Shown: positions 1-9,576, numbered from the stretch's first letter. The stretch: 59,490 nucleotides of DNA from Streptomyces antimicrobicus (GCF_020532625.1 NZ_JAJAUY010000022.1:1-59490); one strand, 5' to 3'. Numbers and translations: made by a program. The notes: generated by a model not told the origin, from the letters alone.

Positions 1-344
1 GCGCCCGCAGGCGCCCCGTCGCCCCGCCCCGCACCAGGCCGGGACACCAGCGGCGCCGGCTGCCCCGAGGCCGCCGGGCGGACCGGTCGCACCGGGATGT
101 GCATGACCGTCCCGCAGCCCGTGCAGCCCACCTCCGGCCGCGGCCACTCGCTCTCCCGCCCGCAGGAGCCGCAGCGCACCGCCACCCAGCCCTCCGACCA
201 GGTCCGGTGCGTCAGCGGCACGGCCGGCTCCAGCAGGTCCAGCGGCGGGGAGACCGGGCTGCCGCAGGCGCAGGGGAAGACCGGGACGACGTAGTCGTTC
301 TCGTTCAGACAGGCCGGGCAGCGCACCGGAACCTTCTCCGCCAT
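1..344 (-). CDS. zinc-ribbon-like protein, truncated by window edge
   Basis: The reading frame starts at an ATG at 344 on the minus strand and stays open to base 1, so only the N-terminal 114 or so residues are visible. It begins MAEKVPVRCPACLNENDYVV and shows several CxxC pairs (CPAC near residue 9, CACG near 29, CGSC near 65, CTGC near 81), the pattern of tandem zinc ribbons. No catalytic domain is visible in this part. It points away from gcl, so it does not share that promoter. Function unknown; a structural zinc protein is an inference from the cysteine spacing. Confidence 0.6.
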   Translation of the reverse strand, partial: MAEKVPVRCPACLNENDYVVPVFPCACGSPVSPPLDLLEPAVPLTHRTWSEGWVAVRCGSCGRESEWPRPEVGCTGCGTVMHIPVRPVRPAASGQPAPLVSRPGAGRGDGAPAG

Positions 345-486
345 CGGACCTCCACCCCTGAGTGCCACGCGCCGTGCGCTTCTGCGTCCCACGTCACCAT
401 CCCACGTCCTTCCCGGCGCCCGGGCCTTTTGTGCAACTCACCGACCGAAACCTGGCTTTTGGTGGGTTCCGGGGTGCGGCGGCGCC

Positions 487-553
487 TTGACGTGCGGGAA
501 GACCTCCGTTTAGCTTGTTCCGTATAGCAGAACAATACTTCCGGATTACGGAA
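487..553 (+). promoter_or_regulatory. gcl promoter with paired AllR-type operators
   Basis: A good sigma-HrdB-like promoter is visible: TTGACG at 487-492, an 18-bp spacer and TAGCTT at 511-516. Two 15-bp imperfect palindromes follow at once: TTCCGTATAGCAGAA at 518-532, over the expected start of transcription, and TTCCGGATTACGGAA at 539-553. Their starts are 21 bp apart, two helical turns, as suits a tetrameric IclR-family repressor. The same box appears at hyi, aceB and allB. That AllR represses allantoin-pathway genes in Streptomyces coelicolor is established; assigning these boxes to it is inference. Confidence 0.75.
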
Positions 554-588
554 ACCTCCCGGAAAACAGCCTGATCGCAGGAGTACCG

Positions 589-2376
<1,788 letters not shown>

Positions 2377-2425
2377 GACTGCTAGGACCGGCCCGCCGCC
2401 CCGGCGGCCCGCCGAGCAGCACCGC

Positions 2426-2459
2426 GGCCCCCGTCCCCTCGCAGGAGGGTACGGGGGCC
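2426..2459. terminator. bidirectional terminator after gcl
   Basis: A 15-bp stem (GGCCCCCGTCCCCTC at 2426-2440 against 2445-2459) with a GCAG loop and a single T-A step. It lies between the convergent ends of gcl and the DUF308 gene and can serve both. There is no U tract, as is usual in Streptomyces. Confidence 0.7.
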
Positions 2460-2479
2460 CGCGCGTGTGCGAGCCCCGC

Positions 2480-3118
2480 TCAGCGCCGCAGGGCGGACCG
2501 CAGGGCGAAGGCCGCTGCGGTCTCCGCGAGGCCGAGCAGCACCAGCCAGAGCCCGAGCAGGCGGGTGAGGGCGACGGCGGACTCGATCGGCAGGCACAGC
2601 ACGACGATGCCCGCGACCACGCCGAGCGCCGCCATCCCGAAGGCGAGGCCGCGGTGCGCCAGCTGCTTGTCCGCGACCGCCGCGTAGACGCCCAGCATGC
2701 CGGAGATCAGCCAGACCATGCCGATGATCAGGGCCAGCACCGTGATGGTCAGCCGGGGACCTCGCAGGCACAGCACGCCGGCCACCACGTACACCACGGC
2801 GACCAGCAGGCGCGACCACCGCTCACCGGCCTGCGGGTGTCCGGCGAACGCCGCCACGAACTGGAAGACGCCCGCGGCCAGCAGGTAGAGCCCGATGAGC
2901 ACCGCCACCACGTGCAGGGACTTGTCCGGCCACACCAGCAGGAGGACACCGAACACCAGCGTCGCCAGGGCCGACGCCAGCACCCATGTCCAGGAGGCGC
3001 CGAGCAGCGCGAGCCGGTCGAGCGGATCGCCCGGGCTGCCGGGCGGTGCGGAGGAGCGGCCGAAGGGTTCGTCGTCCTCGGCCGGCGGCTGCGCGGCGGG
3101 GCGTTCGGGGAAGGTCAT
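2480..3118 (-). CDS. HdeD-family (DUF308) membrane protein
   Basis: 212 residues: a proline-rich cytosolic N-terminus of about 40 residues, then six hydrophobic segments in three hairpins (roughly 45-65, 68-90, 100-120, 123-145, 155-173 and 176-200). This repeat layout is that of the HdeD/DUF308 family, known in enterobacteria for acid resistance and common but uncharacterised in actinomycetes. Start ATG at 3118 is preceded by GAGGAGCA. It lies 17 bp downstream of the class II amidotransferase gene on the same strand, so the two are probably cotranscribed. Physiological role unknown. Confidence 0.8.
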   Translation of the reverse strand: MTFPERPAAQPPAEDDEPFGRSSAPPGSPGDPLDRLALLGASWTWVLASALATLVFGVLLLVWPDKSLHVVAVLIGLYLLAAGVFQFVAAFAGHPQAGERWSRLLVAVVYVVAGVLCLRGPRLTITVLALIIGMVWLISGMLGVYAAVADKQLAHRGLAFGMAALGVVAGIVVLCLPIESAVALTRLLGLWLVLLGLAETAAAFALRSALRR

Positions 3119-3135
3119 GGTTGCTCCTCACCAGG

Positions 3136-3975
3136 TCAGGCGGGCAAGGGGGCGAACGTGTGCAGGGAGTCGTGACCGACCCGGACGACCCCGTAGGTGT
3201 GCTCGGGCACCTCGTTCCAGGCGCCGGGGAGGTCGCTCAGCGGCTCCGACACCACGAGCCGCGTGTCGTCGGACACCTCCTGGAGGAAGCTCACGTCGGG
3301 GTGCAGCGCCCGCAGGGACTCCACCCGGGTGCTGTAGAAGAGCGACCGCGCGATGCCGGCGCTGGCGTAGCGGAACGCCCACACCGCCCGTCCGTCGGTC
3401 ACGGCGACGGTCATCTGCACAGGGTCCGCGACGCCGTGCGCGCGGCCGGTGCGCTCGACCAGGCCCACCATCCGGGCCACCGCGCCCGGAGGGTCCTCCT
3501 CCAGGCCGAGGGTCAGGGCCAGGAAGAACATCACCTCGGAGTCCGTGGTCCCCTCCATCTCCAGGAACAAGGAGGGTTCGACCGCCACGCAGAGCTCCCT
3601 GCGCAGCTGGTGGAAGCCGACGATGGAGCCGTTGTGCATCCACATCCAGCGGCCGTGCCGGAAGGGGTGGCAGTTCGTCTGCTGCACCGCCGTGCCCGTC
3701 GAGGCCCGGATGTGCGCGAAGACCAGCGGTGACATGACGTGCTGGGCTATCTCCCGGAGGTTGCGGTTGTTCCACGCCGGTCCGACGTCCCGGAGGACCG
3801 CCGGGGTGTCCGTACCGGTCTCCCTGGCGTACCAGCCGACCCCGAAGCCGTCGCCGTTGGTCGTCTCCACGCCCAGCCGGGAGTGCAGGCTCTGGTCGAT
3901 CAGCGAGTGCGCGGGCTTGTAGAGGATGGTGTCGAGCAGCACGGGCGTCCCCGAGTAGGCCAGCCACCGGCACAT
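3136..3975 (-). CDS. class II glutamine amidotransferase (EgtC/YafJ-like)
   Basis: 279 residues starting MCRWLAYSGTPV. Cys2, exposed after methionine removal, is the expected Ntn nucleophile. The RASTGTAVQQTNCHPF and WMWMHNGSI segments carry the glutamine-binding Arg, Asn and Gly of the class II (GATase_4/6) fold. No synthetase domain is attached, as in EgtC and YafJ. EgtC acts in ergothioneine synthesis, but no other egt gene is near, so that role is not supported here. It leads a probable two-gene operon with the DUF308 gene. Its start faces the DUF6325 gene, and a perfect CCGGGTACCCGG palindrome lies between at 4021-4032. Confidence 0.85.
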   Translation of the reverse strand: MCRWLAYSGTPVLLDTILYKPAHSLIDQSLHSRLGVETTNGDGFGVGWYARETGTDTPAVLRDVGPAWNNRNLREIAQHVMSPLVFAHIRASTGTAVQQTNCHPFRHGRWMWMHNGSIVGFHQLRRELCVAVEPSLFLEMEGTTDSEVMFFLALTLGLEEDPPGAVARMVGLVERTGRAHGVADPVQMTVAVTDGRAVWAFRYASAGIARSLFYSTRVESLRALHPDVSFLQEVSDDTRLVVSEPLSDLPGAWNEVPEHTYGVVRVGHDSLHTFAPLPA

Positions 3976-4114
3976 GGTCGATCACCCCTTCCGGGTGTAC
4001 GTCGTGCCCCTTGAGCATGGCCGGGTACCCGGACCCCCCACCTCACCCGTCGGGGGTGATCTCCGCGGGCCGTACCGCGGGCTACGGTCGTTCAGGCCCG
4101 CCGGTCCGAGCGGT

Positions 4115-4186
4115 GAGCAGGAACCGGCGTGACCGGAGCAGCCGGCGTGACGGCAGGAGCAGACGTGACGGGAGGAGCAGACGTGA
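4115..4186 (+). repeat. four 18-bp tandem units, each with an RBS and GTG start
   Basis: Units run 4115-4132, 4133-4150, 4151-4168 and 4169-4186. Each ends in a GTGA and carries a purine-rich GGAGCAG or AGCAGGA about five to nine bases before the GTG. The GTGs at 4129, 4147, 4165 and 4183 are all in frame with the downstream gene. The last unit has the best ribosome-binding site (GGGAGGAG). See the gene entry and the finding. Confidence 0.85.
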
Positions 4187-4632
4187 CCAGAGAAAACGGC
4201 CTCGACGAGCTGGGGCCCATCGACTACCTGGTGGTCCAGTTCCCGGGCAGTCACCTGACCGGTGAGGGGATGCCGCTGCTGGCCGACCTCGTGGACCGCG
4301 GCATCATCCGCATCCTCGACCTCACCTTCCTCACCAAGGGCGAGGACGGTGCGGTGCGCGGGCTGGCCCTGGCGGACGTGACGGGTGACGGCAGCCTCGA
4401 CCTCACCCTCTTCGAGGGGGTCTCCTCGGGGCTGCTGGGCGAGGAGGACATCTCCGAGGCGGGCACGCTCCTCGAACCGGGGGACTCCGCGGCCGTACTG
4501 CTGTACGAGAACCTGTGGGCGGCGCCCCTTGCCGGCGCCCTCCGCAGGGCCGATGCCCGGATGATCGCGAGCGGCCGCGTACCGGTCCAGCACGTGGTCG
4601 AGGCGCTGGACGCGCTCGACGCGGCGGCCTGA
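4183..4632 (+). CDS. DUF6325-type small protein
   Basis: 149 residues if begun at GTG 4183, up to 167 if begun at GTG 4129. The conserved core starts LDELGPIDYLVVQFPGSH and ends VVEALDALDAAA, an acidic alpha/beta protein with no signal peptide. It resembles the DUF1269/DUF6325 group often found beside a SHOCT-domain gene in Streptomyces, as here (19 bp downstream). I chose 4183 because it has the strongest ribosome-binding site and because the residues added by earlier starts are only repeats of the initiation unit. Function unknown; probably cotranscribed with the SHOCT gene. Confidence 0.75.
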   Translation: MTRENGLDELGPIDYLVVQFPGSHLTGEGMPLLADLVDRGIIRILDLTFLTKGEDGAVRGLALADVTGDGSLDLTLFEGVSSGLLGEEDISEAGTLLEPGDSAAVLLYENLWAAPLAGALRRADARMIASGRVPVQHVVEALDALDAAA

Positions 4633-4651
4633 GGAGACGGAGGCGAACAGC

Positions 4652-4930
4652 ATGCCCGGACTACTTCGAGGCGTCGTACGCACCGCGGCGATCGCGGGGA
4701 CGGCCACCGCCGTCTCCAACCGCGTCTCGCGCCGGCAGGCCGGCCGCTGGGCCCGGCAGGAGGCCCCGCCGGAGGCGCCGCTCCAACCGCCGCCCGCCCC
4801 GGCGGCGGCGCCCCCGCCCGGTATGGACGACAAGATCAGCCAGTTGAAGGAGCTCGCCACGCTCAAGGAGCAGGGCGTGCTCACCGAGGAGGAGTTCTCC
4901 GCGCAGAAGGCCCGCATCCTGGCCTCCTGA
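4652..4930 (+). CDS. SHOCT-domain small protein
   Basis: 92 residues. The N-terminal third (MPGLLRGVVRTAAIAGTATA) is a weakly hydrophobic, basic segment. The middle is a Pro/Ala linker (about 43-61). The last 30 residues, DDKISQLKELATLKEQGVLT and onward, are a standard SHOCT motif ending in ARILAS. SHOCT motifs are short C-terminal oligomerisation modules. It forms a two-gene unit with the DUF6325 gene and ends at a strong hairpin. Specific role unknown. Confidence 0.85.
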   Translation: MPGLLRGVVRTAAIAGTATAVSNRVSRRQAGRWARQEAPPEAPLQPPPAPAAAPPPGMDDKISQLKELATLKEQGVLTEEEFSAQKARILAS

Positions 4931-4947
4931 GGCACCCCCGCCCACGA

Positions 4948-4989
4948 CAGAGAGCCGAGCCACGGGACCGTCCGTGACTCGGCTCTCTG
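4948..4989 (+). terminator. terminator after the DUF6325/SHOCT pair
   Basis: Perfect 12-bp stem CAGAGAGCCGAG (4948-4959) with CTCGGCTCTCTG (4978-4989), extended inward by CACGG/CCGTG, followed by GGTTGTTT. Confidence 0.85.
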
Positions 4990-5070
4990 GGTTGTTTCCG
5001 CCCGACGGGGCGAGGCTGGCGCGACAGGACGTTCGCACCCGCCGGGCGGGGTCCAAGGGGAGGAGGAATT

Positions 5071-5222
5071 CCTCAGGTACAGGGGGCTCTGTGCGTGGCC
5101 CCTGTACCCGAGGCGGCTGGGACCGCGGTGGTGGCGACGGACCCGCAGACGGCGTCTCCCTCAGGTCAAGAGACGTGCCTGACGCGTCCTTACCACCGCA
5201 CTGGCTCGACACCACCGCGGTC
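5071..5222. other. structured intergenic region without a gene
   Basis: The 400 bases between the SHOCT gene and katA hold no convincing gene. Two structures stand out. A hairpin pairs GGTACAGGGG at 5076-5085 with 5099-5108, with flanking CCTC/GAGG extending it to 5071-5113. A perfect 13-bp inverted repeat, GACCGCGGTGGTG at 5121-5133 against CACCACCGCGGTC at 5210-5222, encloses 76 bases. This could be a second terminator, a small RNA or debris of a lost gene; the sequence does not decide. Confidence 0.4.
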
Positions 5223-5284
5223 CTCGTCCTGCCCATTGCCGCGAACCACCCCTCATCCGGGTCCTCGGCAGCGGGCCGGCACCC

Positions 5285-5309
5285 GGGGCCTGACCTCCCG
5301 TCAGGCCCC
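5285..5309 (-). terminator. katA terminator
   Basis: 10-bp perfect stem GGGGCCTGAC (5285-5294) with GTCAGGCCCC (5300-5309), loop CTCCC, 22 bp past the katA stop. Confidence 0.75.
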
Positions 5310-5330
5310 CGGCGCGTTCTCGGGGGAGGC

Positions 5331-6788
5331 TCAGTCCTCGCGCAGGGCGCGGACGGCTTCCTCGACGCGCTTGCCGTAGTCGGCGTCGGCGGCGTAGAAG
5401 TGAGCCAGGTTCTTCTCGATGACGTCCTCGCGGGAGACCTGGGACAGGCCGCCGGCGATGTTCGCCACCAGACGCTTCTTCTCGTCCTCGGACATCAGGC
5501 GGAACAGCTCACCGGCCTGGAAGAAGTCGTCGTCCTTGGTGTGCAGCGGGGCCGCGTGGGTGCCGGTCCAGCCGGACACCGCCAGCGGGGCGCCGAGCGC
5601 GTCGCCCGTCTCCGCCGGGCCCTGGTACGAGTTGGGCTCGTAGTTCTTGTCGAAGCGCGAGCCGTTGCGCTGCGCCATGAAGCCGTCGCGGCCGTAGTTC
5701 TGCGCGGTGGTCGCCTTCGGGGCGTTGACCGGCAGCAGGGTGTGGTTCACACCGAGGCGGTAGCGCTGGGCGTCGGCGTAGGCGAACAGGCGGCCCTGGA
5801 GCATCTTGTCCGGCGAGGCGGTGATGCCCGGGACGAAGTTGTTCGGGGAGAAGGCGGACTGCTCGACCTCGGCGAAGACGTTCTCCGGGTTGCGGTCGAG
5901 GACCAGGCGGCCCACGCGCTGCAGCGGGTAGTCGGCGTGCGGCCACACCTTGGTGAGGTCGAACGGGTTGAAGCGGTAGTCGGCGGCCTCGGCGGCCGGC
6001 ATGACCTGGACGTACAGGGTCCAGCTCGGGTTCACACCGCGCTCGATGGCCTGCAGCAGGTCGGTCTGGTGGGAGTTCGGGTCCTTGCCGGCGAGCTCGG
6101 CGGCCTGCTCGGAGGACAGGCAGCGGATGCCCTGGTTCGTCTTGAAGTGGTACTTGACGAAGAACGCCTCGCCGGCGGCGTTGGTCCACTGGTACGTGTG
6201 GGAGCCGTAGCCGTTCATGTGACGGTACGAGGCCGGGATGCCGCGGTCACCCATCAGCCAGGTGATCTGGTGCGTCGCCTCGGGGGCGTGCGCCCAGAAG
6301 TCCCAGACGTTGTCCGGCTCCTGCTTGCCCGTGAACGGGTCGCGCTTCTGGGAGTGGATGAAGTCGGGGAACTTGATCGGGTCCTTGATGAAGAACACCG
6401 GGGTGTTGTTGCCGACGAGGTCGTAGTTGCCGTCCTCGGTGTAGAACTTCAGCGCGAAGCCGCGCGGGTCGCGGACGGCGTCCGCGCCACCGAGGGAGTC
6501 GGCCACGGTCGAGAAGCGCAGGAACGTTTCGGTCTTCTTGCCGACCGTGTTCAGGAACTTGGCCGAGGTCCACTGGGTGACGTCGTCGGTCACCTCGAAG
6601 TAGCCGTACGCGGCGGAGCCGCGGGCGTGCACGACGCGCTCCGGGATGCGCTCACGGTTGAAGCGGGCGAGCTTCTCCAGGAGCTGCTGGTCCTGGATGA
6701 GGAGCGGGCCACCGACGCCGGCGGTGGCGGAGTTCTGGTTGTCGGCGACCGGGGCGCCGGACTCGGTCGTAAGCACGCGCTTCGACAT
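5331..6788 (-). CDS. katA: monofunctional haem catalase
   Basis: Small-subunit catalase dismutating H2O2. From the ATG at 6788 it has 485 residues, the usual clade 3 length. The start [14 protein letters not shown] fits the family and follows GGAAGG; an upstream in-frame ATG at 6836 lies just past the predicted -10 and is unlikely. Visible motifs are the active-site [16 protein letters not shown] (distal His), the NADPH/Asn region [11 protein letters not shown], and the proximal haem tyrosine in [14 protein letters not shown]. It lies downstream of glxR but has its own promoter, whose operator matches that of the uricase operon. Uricase makes H2O2, so detoxification tied to urate use is a reasonable inference. 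Confidence 0.95.
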   Translation of the reverse strand: MSKRVLTTESGAPVADNQNSATAGVGGPLLIQDQQLLEKLARFNRERIPERVVHARGSAAYGYFEVTDDVTQWTSAKFLNTVGKKTETFLRFSTVADSLGGADAVRDPRGFALKFYTEDGNYDLVGNNTPVFFIKDPIKFPDFIHSQKRDPFTGKQEPDNVWDFWAHAPEATHQITWLMGDRGIPASYRHMNGYGSHTYQWTNAAGEAFFVKYHFKTNQGIRCLSSEQAAELAGKDPNSHQTDLLQAIERGVNPSWTLYVQVMPAAEAADYRFNPFDLTKVWPHADYPLQRVGRLVLDRNPENVFAEVEQSAFSPNNFVPGITASPDKMLQGRLFAYADAQRYRLGVNHTLLPVNAPKATTAQNYGRDGFMAQRNGSRFDKNYEPNSYQGPAETGDALGAPLAVSGWTGTHAAPLHTKDDDFFQAGELFRLMSEDEKKRLVANIAGGLSQVSREDVIEKNLAHFYAADADYGKRVEEAVRALRED

Positions 6789-6843
6789 CGTGGACCTTCC
6801 GTACGGGAGCTGCTGACGGAAAGCGTCTTCCGCCATGCGGAGG

Positions 6844-6884
6844 AGCCTAGATTCCGGCGGAACGCAACGTCAACAGTTTGTTGA
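6844..6884 (-). promoter_or_regulatory. katA promoter with TCAACA palindrome over the -35
   Basis: Read on the minus strand: TTGACG (6873-6868), 18-bp spacer, TAGGCT (6849-6844). The palindrome TCAACAAACTGTTGA (plus 6870-6884) overlaps the -35 and ends inside it. The same arrangement, TCAACAAAGTGTTGACG, is at uraD. A short TTCCGGCGGAA (6852-6862) lies in the spacer. A repressor bound at the palindrome would block the -35. Confidence 0.7.
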
Positions 6885-6970
6885 ACATAGAGGTGGGGAG
6901 GTGCTCCGGACGGCACCGGCGCTTGGGCGCGACAGGACAGGTGTCAGCACCGGTGCCATCCGGAAACTCA

Positions 6971-6988
6971 GGTCCCCCGAGGGGGATC
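6971..6988 (-). terminator. possible glxR terminator
   Basis: Short stem TCCCC-CGAG-GGGGA with two flanking pairs, 27 bp past the glxR stop. Weak compared with others here, so some read-through into katA is possible. Confidence 0.4.
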
Positions 6989-7014
6989 CGGCTCGTCGCC
7001 GAGCGCGGCAGCGG

Positions 7015-7914
7015 TCAGACCTGCGAGCCGGAGAGGCGCTCGACCGCGCGCAGCAGGGCCGAGTGGTCCAGGCCGCCGTCGCCCTGGGCGCGCAGGGAGG
7101 CGACGAGCTGGGCGACCACGGCGCCGACCGGGAGGGCCGCACCCACGTTGCGGGCGGCGTCGGTGACGATGCCCATGTCCTTGTGGTGCAGGTCGATCCG
7201 GAAGCCGGGCTTGAAGTCGCGGTTGAGGAAGTTGTCCTTCTTGCGGGTCAGGACCGTGGAGCCGGCCAGGCCGCCGTTGAGGACGTCCAGGGCGGCCTGG
7301 AGGTCGACACCGGACTTCTCCAGGAAGACCACGGCCTCGGCGCACGCCTGGATGTTGACGGCGACGATCAGCTGGTTGGCCGCCTTGACCGTCTGGCCGG
7401 AGCCGTGCGGGCCGCACAGGACGATGGTCTTGCCGAGGGCCTCCAGGATCGGCAGGGCCGCGTCGAAGTCGGCCTTCTCGCCACCCACCATGATCGACAG
7501 GACGGCCTCGATGGCGCCGGCCTCGCCGCCGGAGACCGGGGCGTCCAGGACGCGCAGGCCCTTCTCGGCGGCGTTCTTGGCCAGGTCGACCGAGGTCTGC
7601 GGGGTGATCGACGACATGTCGATGATCAGCGCGCCGGACTTGGCGTTCTCCAGGATGCCCTCGGGGCCGTAGGAGATGGCCTCGACGTGCGGGGAGGCGG
7701 GCACCATCGTGATGATCACGTCGGCGTCCTTGACGGCCTCGGCGATCGAGCCGGCCGCGGTGCCGCCGGCGGCGGCGAGACGGTCCAGCTTGTCCTGCTC
7801 CAGCGTGTAGCCGGTCACGGAGTAGCCGGCCTTGAGGAGGTTCTCGGACATGGGCGAACCCATGATGCCGAGGCCGATCCACGCGATCTTCGGGAGCGCG
7901 GTGACGTTGCTCAT
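7015..7914 (-). CDS. glxR: 2-hydroxy-3-oxopropionate (tartronate semialdehyde) reductase
   Basis: 299 residues from the ATG at 7914 (MSNVTALPKIAWIGLG). Reduces tartronate semialdehyde to glycerate with NAD(P)H. Shows the N-terminal dinucleotide motif GLGIMGSPM of 3-hydroxyacid dehydrogenases, the substrate signature VLDAPVSGGEAGA near residue 120, and the catalytic Lys region GSGQTVKAANQLIV near 170. The longer frame upstream runs through hyi and is not needed. It is 71 bp downstream of hyi on the same strand and likely cotranscribed from the hyi promoter. It acts directly after Gcl. Confidence 0.95.
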   Translation of the reverse strand: MSNVTALPKIAWIGLGIMGSPMSENLLKAGYSVTGYTLEQDKLDRLAAAGGTAAGSIAEAVKDADVIITMVPASPHVEAISYGPEGILENAKSGALIIDMSSITPQTSVDLAKNAAEKGLRVLDAPVSGGEAGAIEAVLSIMVGGEKADFDAALPILEALGKTIVLCGPHGSGQTVKAANQLIVAVNIQACAEAVVFLEKSGVDLQAALDVLNGGLAGSTVLTRKKDNFLNRDFKPGFRIDLHHKDMGIVTDAARNVGAALPVGAVVAQLVASLRAQGDGGLDHSALLRAVERLSGSQV

Positions 7915-7985
7915 GATGAGGTCCTTCTCTTGATACGTACGAAAAGTGCGGGGGGCGCCTGGGCCTTCGCCCGGACTTCGTCCCC

Positions 7986-8819
7986 TTACTCGGCGGCGCG
8001 GGCCTCGGCCGGCAGCCACCCGAAGGAGGCGGCGGCGTCGGCGGCCTTGTACTCCAGGCCGACGAAGCCCTGGTAGCCGGCCTTCTTGAGCTGGTCGAGG
8101 AGGTCCTCGAGGGGCAGCTCGCCCGTGCCCGGGGCGCCCCGGCCCGGCTTGTCCGCGATCTGGACGTGGCCGGTCTTGGCGGCGTACTTTTCGATGACCT
8201 CGGAGAGGTCCTCATCGTTCATCGCCAGGTGGTACAGGTCGAGGAGGAACTTCGCGTTCCCCAGGCCCGTCGCCTCGTTGACCTTGTCCACGATCTCGAT
8301 CGCGGACGGCGCGCTCACCAGCGGGTAGAGCGGCGACTCGGGCTTGTTGAGCGTCTCGATCAGCAGGATCGCGCCGACGCGGTCGGCGGCCCGGGCCGCG
8401 ACGACCAGGTTCTCCAGGGCGAGCTCGTCCTGGACGGCGGGGTCCACGCCCTCGACGCGGTTGCCGTAGAGGGCGTTGAGCGCCTTGCAGCCCACCGACC
8501 GGGCGAAGTCCGCCGCGACGTCGATGTTGGCCCGGAAGCGCTCCGACTCCTCACCGGGCACGGAGAGCGCGCCGCGGTCGGGGCCGGGGAGCTGACCGGC
8601 GTAGAAGTTCAGGCCCACCAGCTGGGTGCCGGCGTCCTCAAGGGCCTTCTTGAGGGCGTCCAGCTCCTCCTGAGCCGGGGTGGGGGTGTCGATCCAGGGC
8701 CACCACAGCTCGACCGCGGTGAAGCCGGCCGCGGCGGCGGCCGCGGGGCGCTCCAGGAGCGGGAGTTCCGTGAAGAGGATCGAGAGGTTCACATCGAAGC
8801 GCTGGTCCGTGTATCCCAT
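7986..8819 (-). CDS. hyi: hydroxypyruvate isomerase
   Basis: 277 residues from ATG 8819 (MGYTDQRFDVNLSILFTELP). A TIM-barrel sugar-phosphate-isomerase-like enzyme interconverting hydroxypyruvate and tartronate semialdehyde. The NLSILFTELP start, GFTAVELWWPW, NALYGNR and the C-terminal VGLEYKA segments are typical of Hyi. First gene of the hyi-glxR unit. The AGGAG ahead of it is about 12 bases from the ATG, rather far, but no closer in-frame start exists. Two AllR-type boxes sit at its transcription start. In S. coelicolor hyi derepression in an allR mutant is reported to impair antibiotic production. Confidence 0.93.
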   Translation of the reverse strand: MGYTDQRFDVNLSILFTELPLLERPAAAAAAGFTAVELWWPWIDTPTPAQEELDALKKALEDAGTQLVGLNFYAGQLPGPDRGALSVPGEESERFRANIDVAADFARSVGCKALNALYGNRVEGVDPAVQDELALENLVVAARAADRVGAILLIETLNKPESPLYPLVSAPSAIEIVDKVNEATGLGNAKFLLDLYHLAMNDEDLSEVIEKYAAKTGHVQIADKPGRGAPGTGELPLEDLLDQLKKAGYQGFVGLEYKAADAAASFGWLPAEARAAE

Positions 8820-8835
8820 GAGGGGTGTGCGCTCC

Positions 8836-8900
8836 TTCCGTATTGCGGAAGTTTGTTTCTGCTTGATGGAAGACTGCAAGGCGGGCGTCCCAGTTGTCAA
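8836..8900 (-). promoter_or_regulatory. hyi promoter with paired AllR-type operators
   Basis: On the minus strand: TTGACA (8900-8895), 16-bp spacer, TGCAGT (8878-8873). Immediately downstream lie TTCTGCTTGATGGAA (plus 8857-8871) and the near-perfect TTCCGTATTGCGGAA (plus 8836-8850), starts 21 bp apart, the same spacing as at gcl. Confidence 0.75.
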
Positions 8901-8932
8901 GTGCGGACTGCCGAAAAATCGTGACCTCGGGG

Positions 8933-8938
8933 TAGCTT
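8933..8938 (+). promoter_or_regulatory. -10 box for a leaderless transcript
   Basis: TAGCTT ends six bases before the GTG at 8945, the spacing expected when transcription starts on the start codon itself. No ribosome-binding site precedes that GTG. No good -35 is seen. Confidence 0.6.
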
Positions 8939-8944
8939 GACGCC

Positions 8945-9196
8945 GTGCGATTGAGAGTGGAGTTCACGACCGAGCCCTTCGACCTCGAAGAGGCCCCCGC
9001 CCACGCCGTGGCCGCCCGCGAGGTCATCCAGAAGGCCCAGCTGGACGCGGTCGACGTCGGCCCGTTCGGCAACACCGCCGAGGGTGAGGCCGGCGAGGTG
9101 CTGGGGGCGGTGGGCGCGCTGCTGCGCGACGCGTTGGAGGCCGGGGCCACCCGGGTCTCGCTCCAGGTGAACGTGATCGGGGAGGACACCCCATGA
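8945..9196 (+). CDS. small protein resembling the MTH1187/YkoF (DUF77) thiamine-binding fold
   Basis: 83 residues starting at GTG 8945 (MRLRVEFTTEPFDLEEAP). The pattern of a leading beta strand, then DVGPFGNTAEGEAGEVL near residue 38 and a closing ATRVSLQVNVI strand, recalls the short ferredoxin-like DUF77/YkoF proteins (…GT.iEGe.devl…Rv…iki). The match is by eye and only moderate. The transcript appears leaderless. The gene overlaps the next by ATGA, so the two proteins are translationally coupled. It is divergent from hyi and lies just before the uricase operon, which suggests a ligand-sensing partner of the HTH protein, an inference only. Confidence 0.6.
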   Translation: MRLRVEFTTEPFDLEEAPAHAVAAREVIQKAQLDAVDVGPFGNTAEGEAGEVLGAVGALLRDALEAGATRVSLQVNVIGEDTP

Positions 9197-9576
9197 CCGA
9201 GCCCCGCGACCACCCGTTCGTCACCGCGGTCAAGCCGCTGGTCGACGCGATGGGCGGCGAGCTGATGGATCCGGCCCGGGCCGAGCCCGACGACGTGGTG
9301 CTGAGCTGGGAGGGCGAGGAACTGCTGGCGGTACGGCTGCCGCAGCTGTCCGACTCGCTGGACCACATCCTGGCCGCGCTGGAGCGCCGGCATGGCATGC
9401 CGCTGGCCCAGCTCGACCGCAAGGCCAAGCAGGACGTCGTGCGCATACTGGAAGCGCGGGGCGCGTTCTCCGTGCGGCACGGTGTCGAAACGGTGGCCAC
9501 GGCTCTCGGTGTGAGCCGCTTCACGGTCTACAACTACTTGAACCGGGAAAACCCGAACAAAAGCAACCAAGCGTGA
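9193..9576 (+). CDS. HTH_22 (YheO/DauR C-terminal type) DNA-binding protein
   Basis: 127 residues. Residues 80-118 (LDRKAKQDVVRILEARGAFS, then VETVATALGVSRFTVYNYLN) match the C-terminal HTH_22 domain of YheO and of the D-arginine-utilisation repressor DauR. The N-terminal 75 residues are shorter than the PAS-like sensor of those proteins and are not recognised. Start ATG 9193 overlaps the previous stop. A strong terminator follows, so the pair is a self-contained operon between hyi and uraD. It is the only other small DNA-binding protein in the urate half of the locus and therefore a candidate regulator of the TCAACA-box promoters. Confidence 0.7.
   Translation: MTEPRDHPFVTAVKPLVDAMGGELMDPARAEPDDVVLSWEGEELLAVRLPQLSDSLDHILAALERRHGMPLAQLDRKAKQDVVRILEARGAFSVRHGVETVATALGVSRFTVYNYLNRENPNKSNQA

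Noticed and set aside
4661..5236. Minus-strand frame MGRTRTAVVSSQCGGKDASG as a possible leader or RiPP precursor
   Set aside because: It runs through a terminator hairpin and the SHOCT gene, and has no partner enzymes nearby.
6789..6836. Extended catalase start [13 protein letters not shown]
   Set aside because: Its ATG is within ten bases of the predicted -10, and family members start at [10 protein letters not shown]; the later ATG has a good ribosome-binding site.
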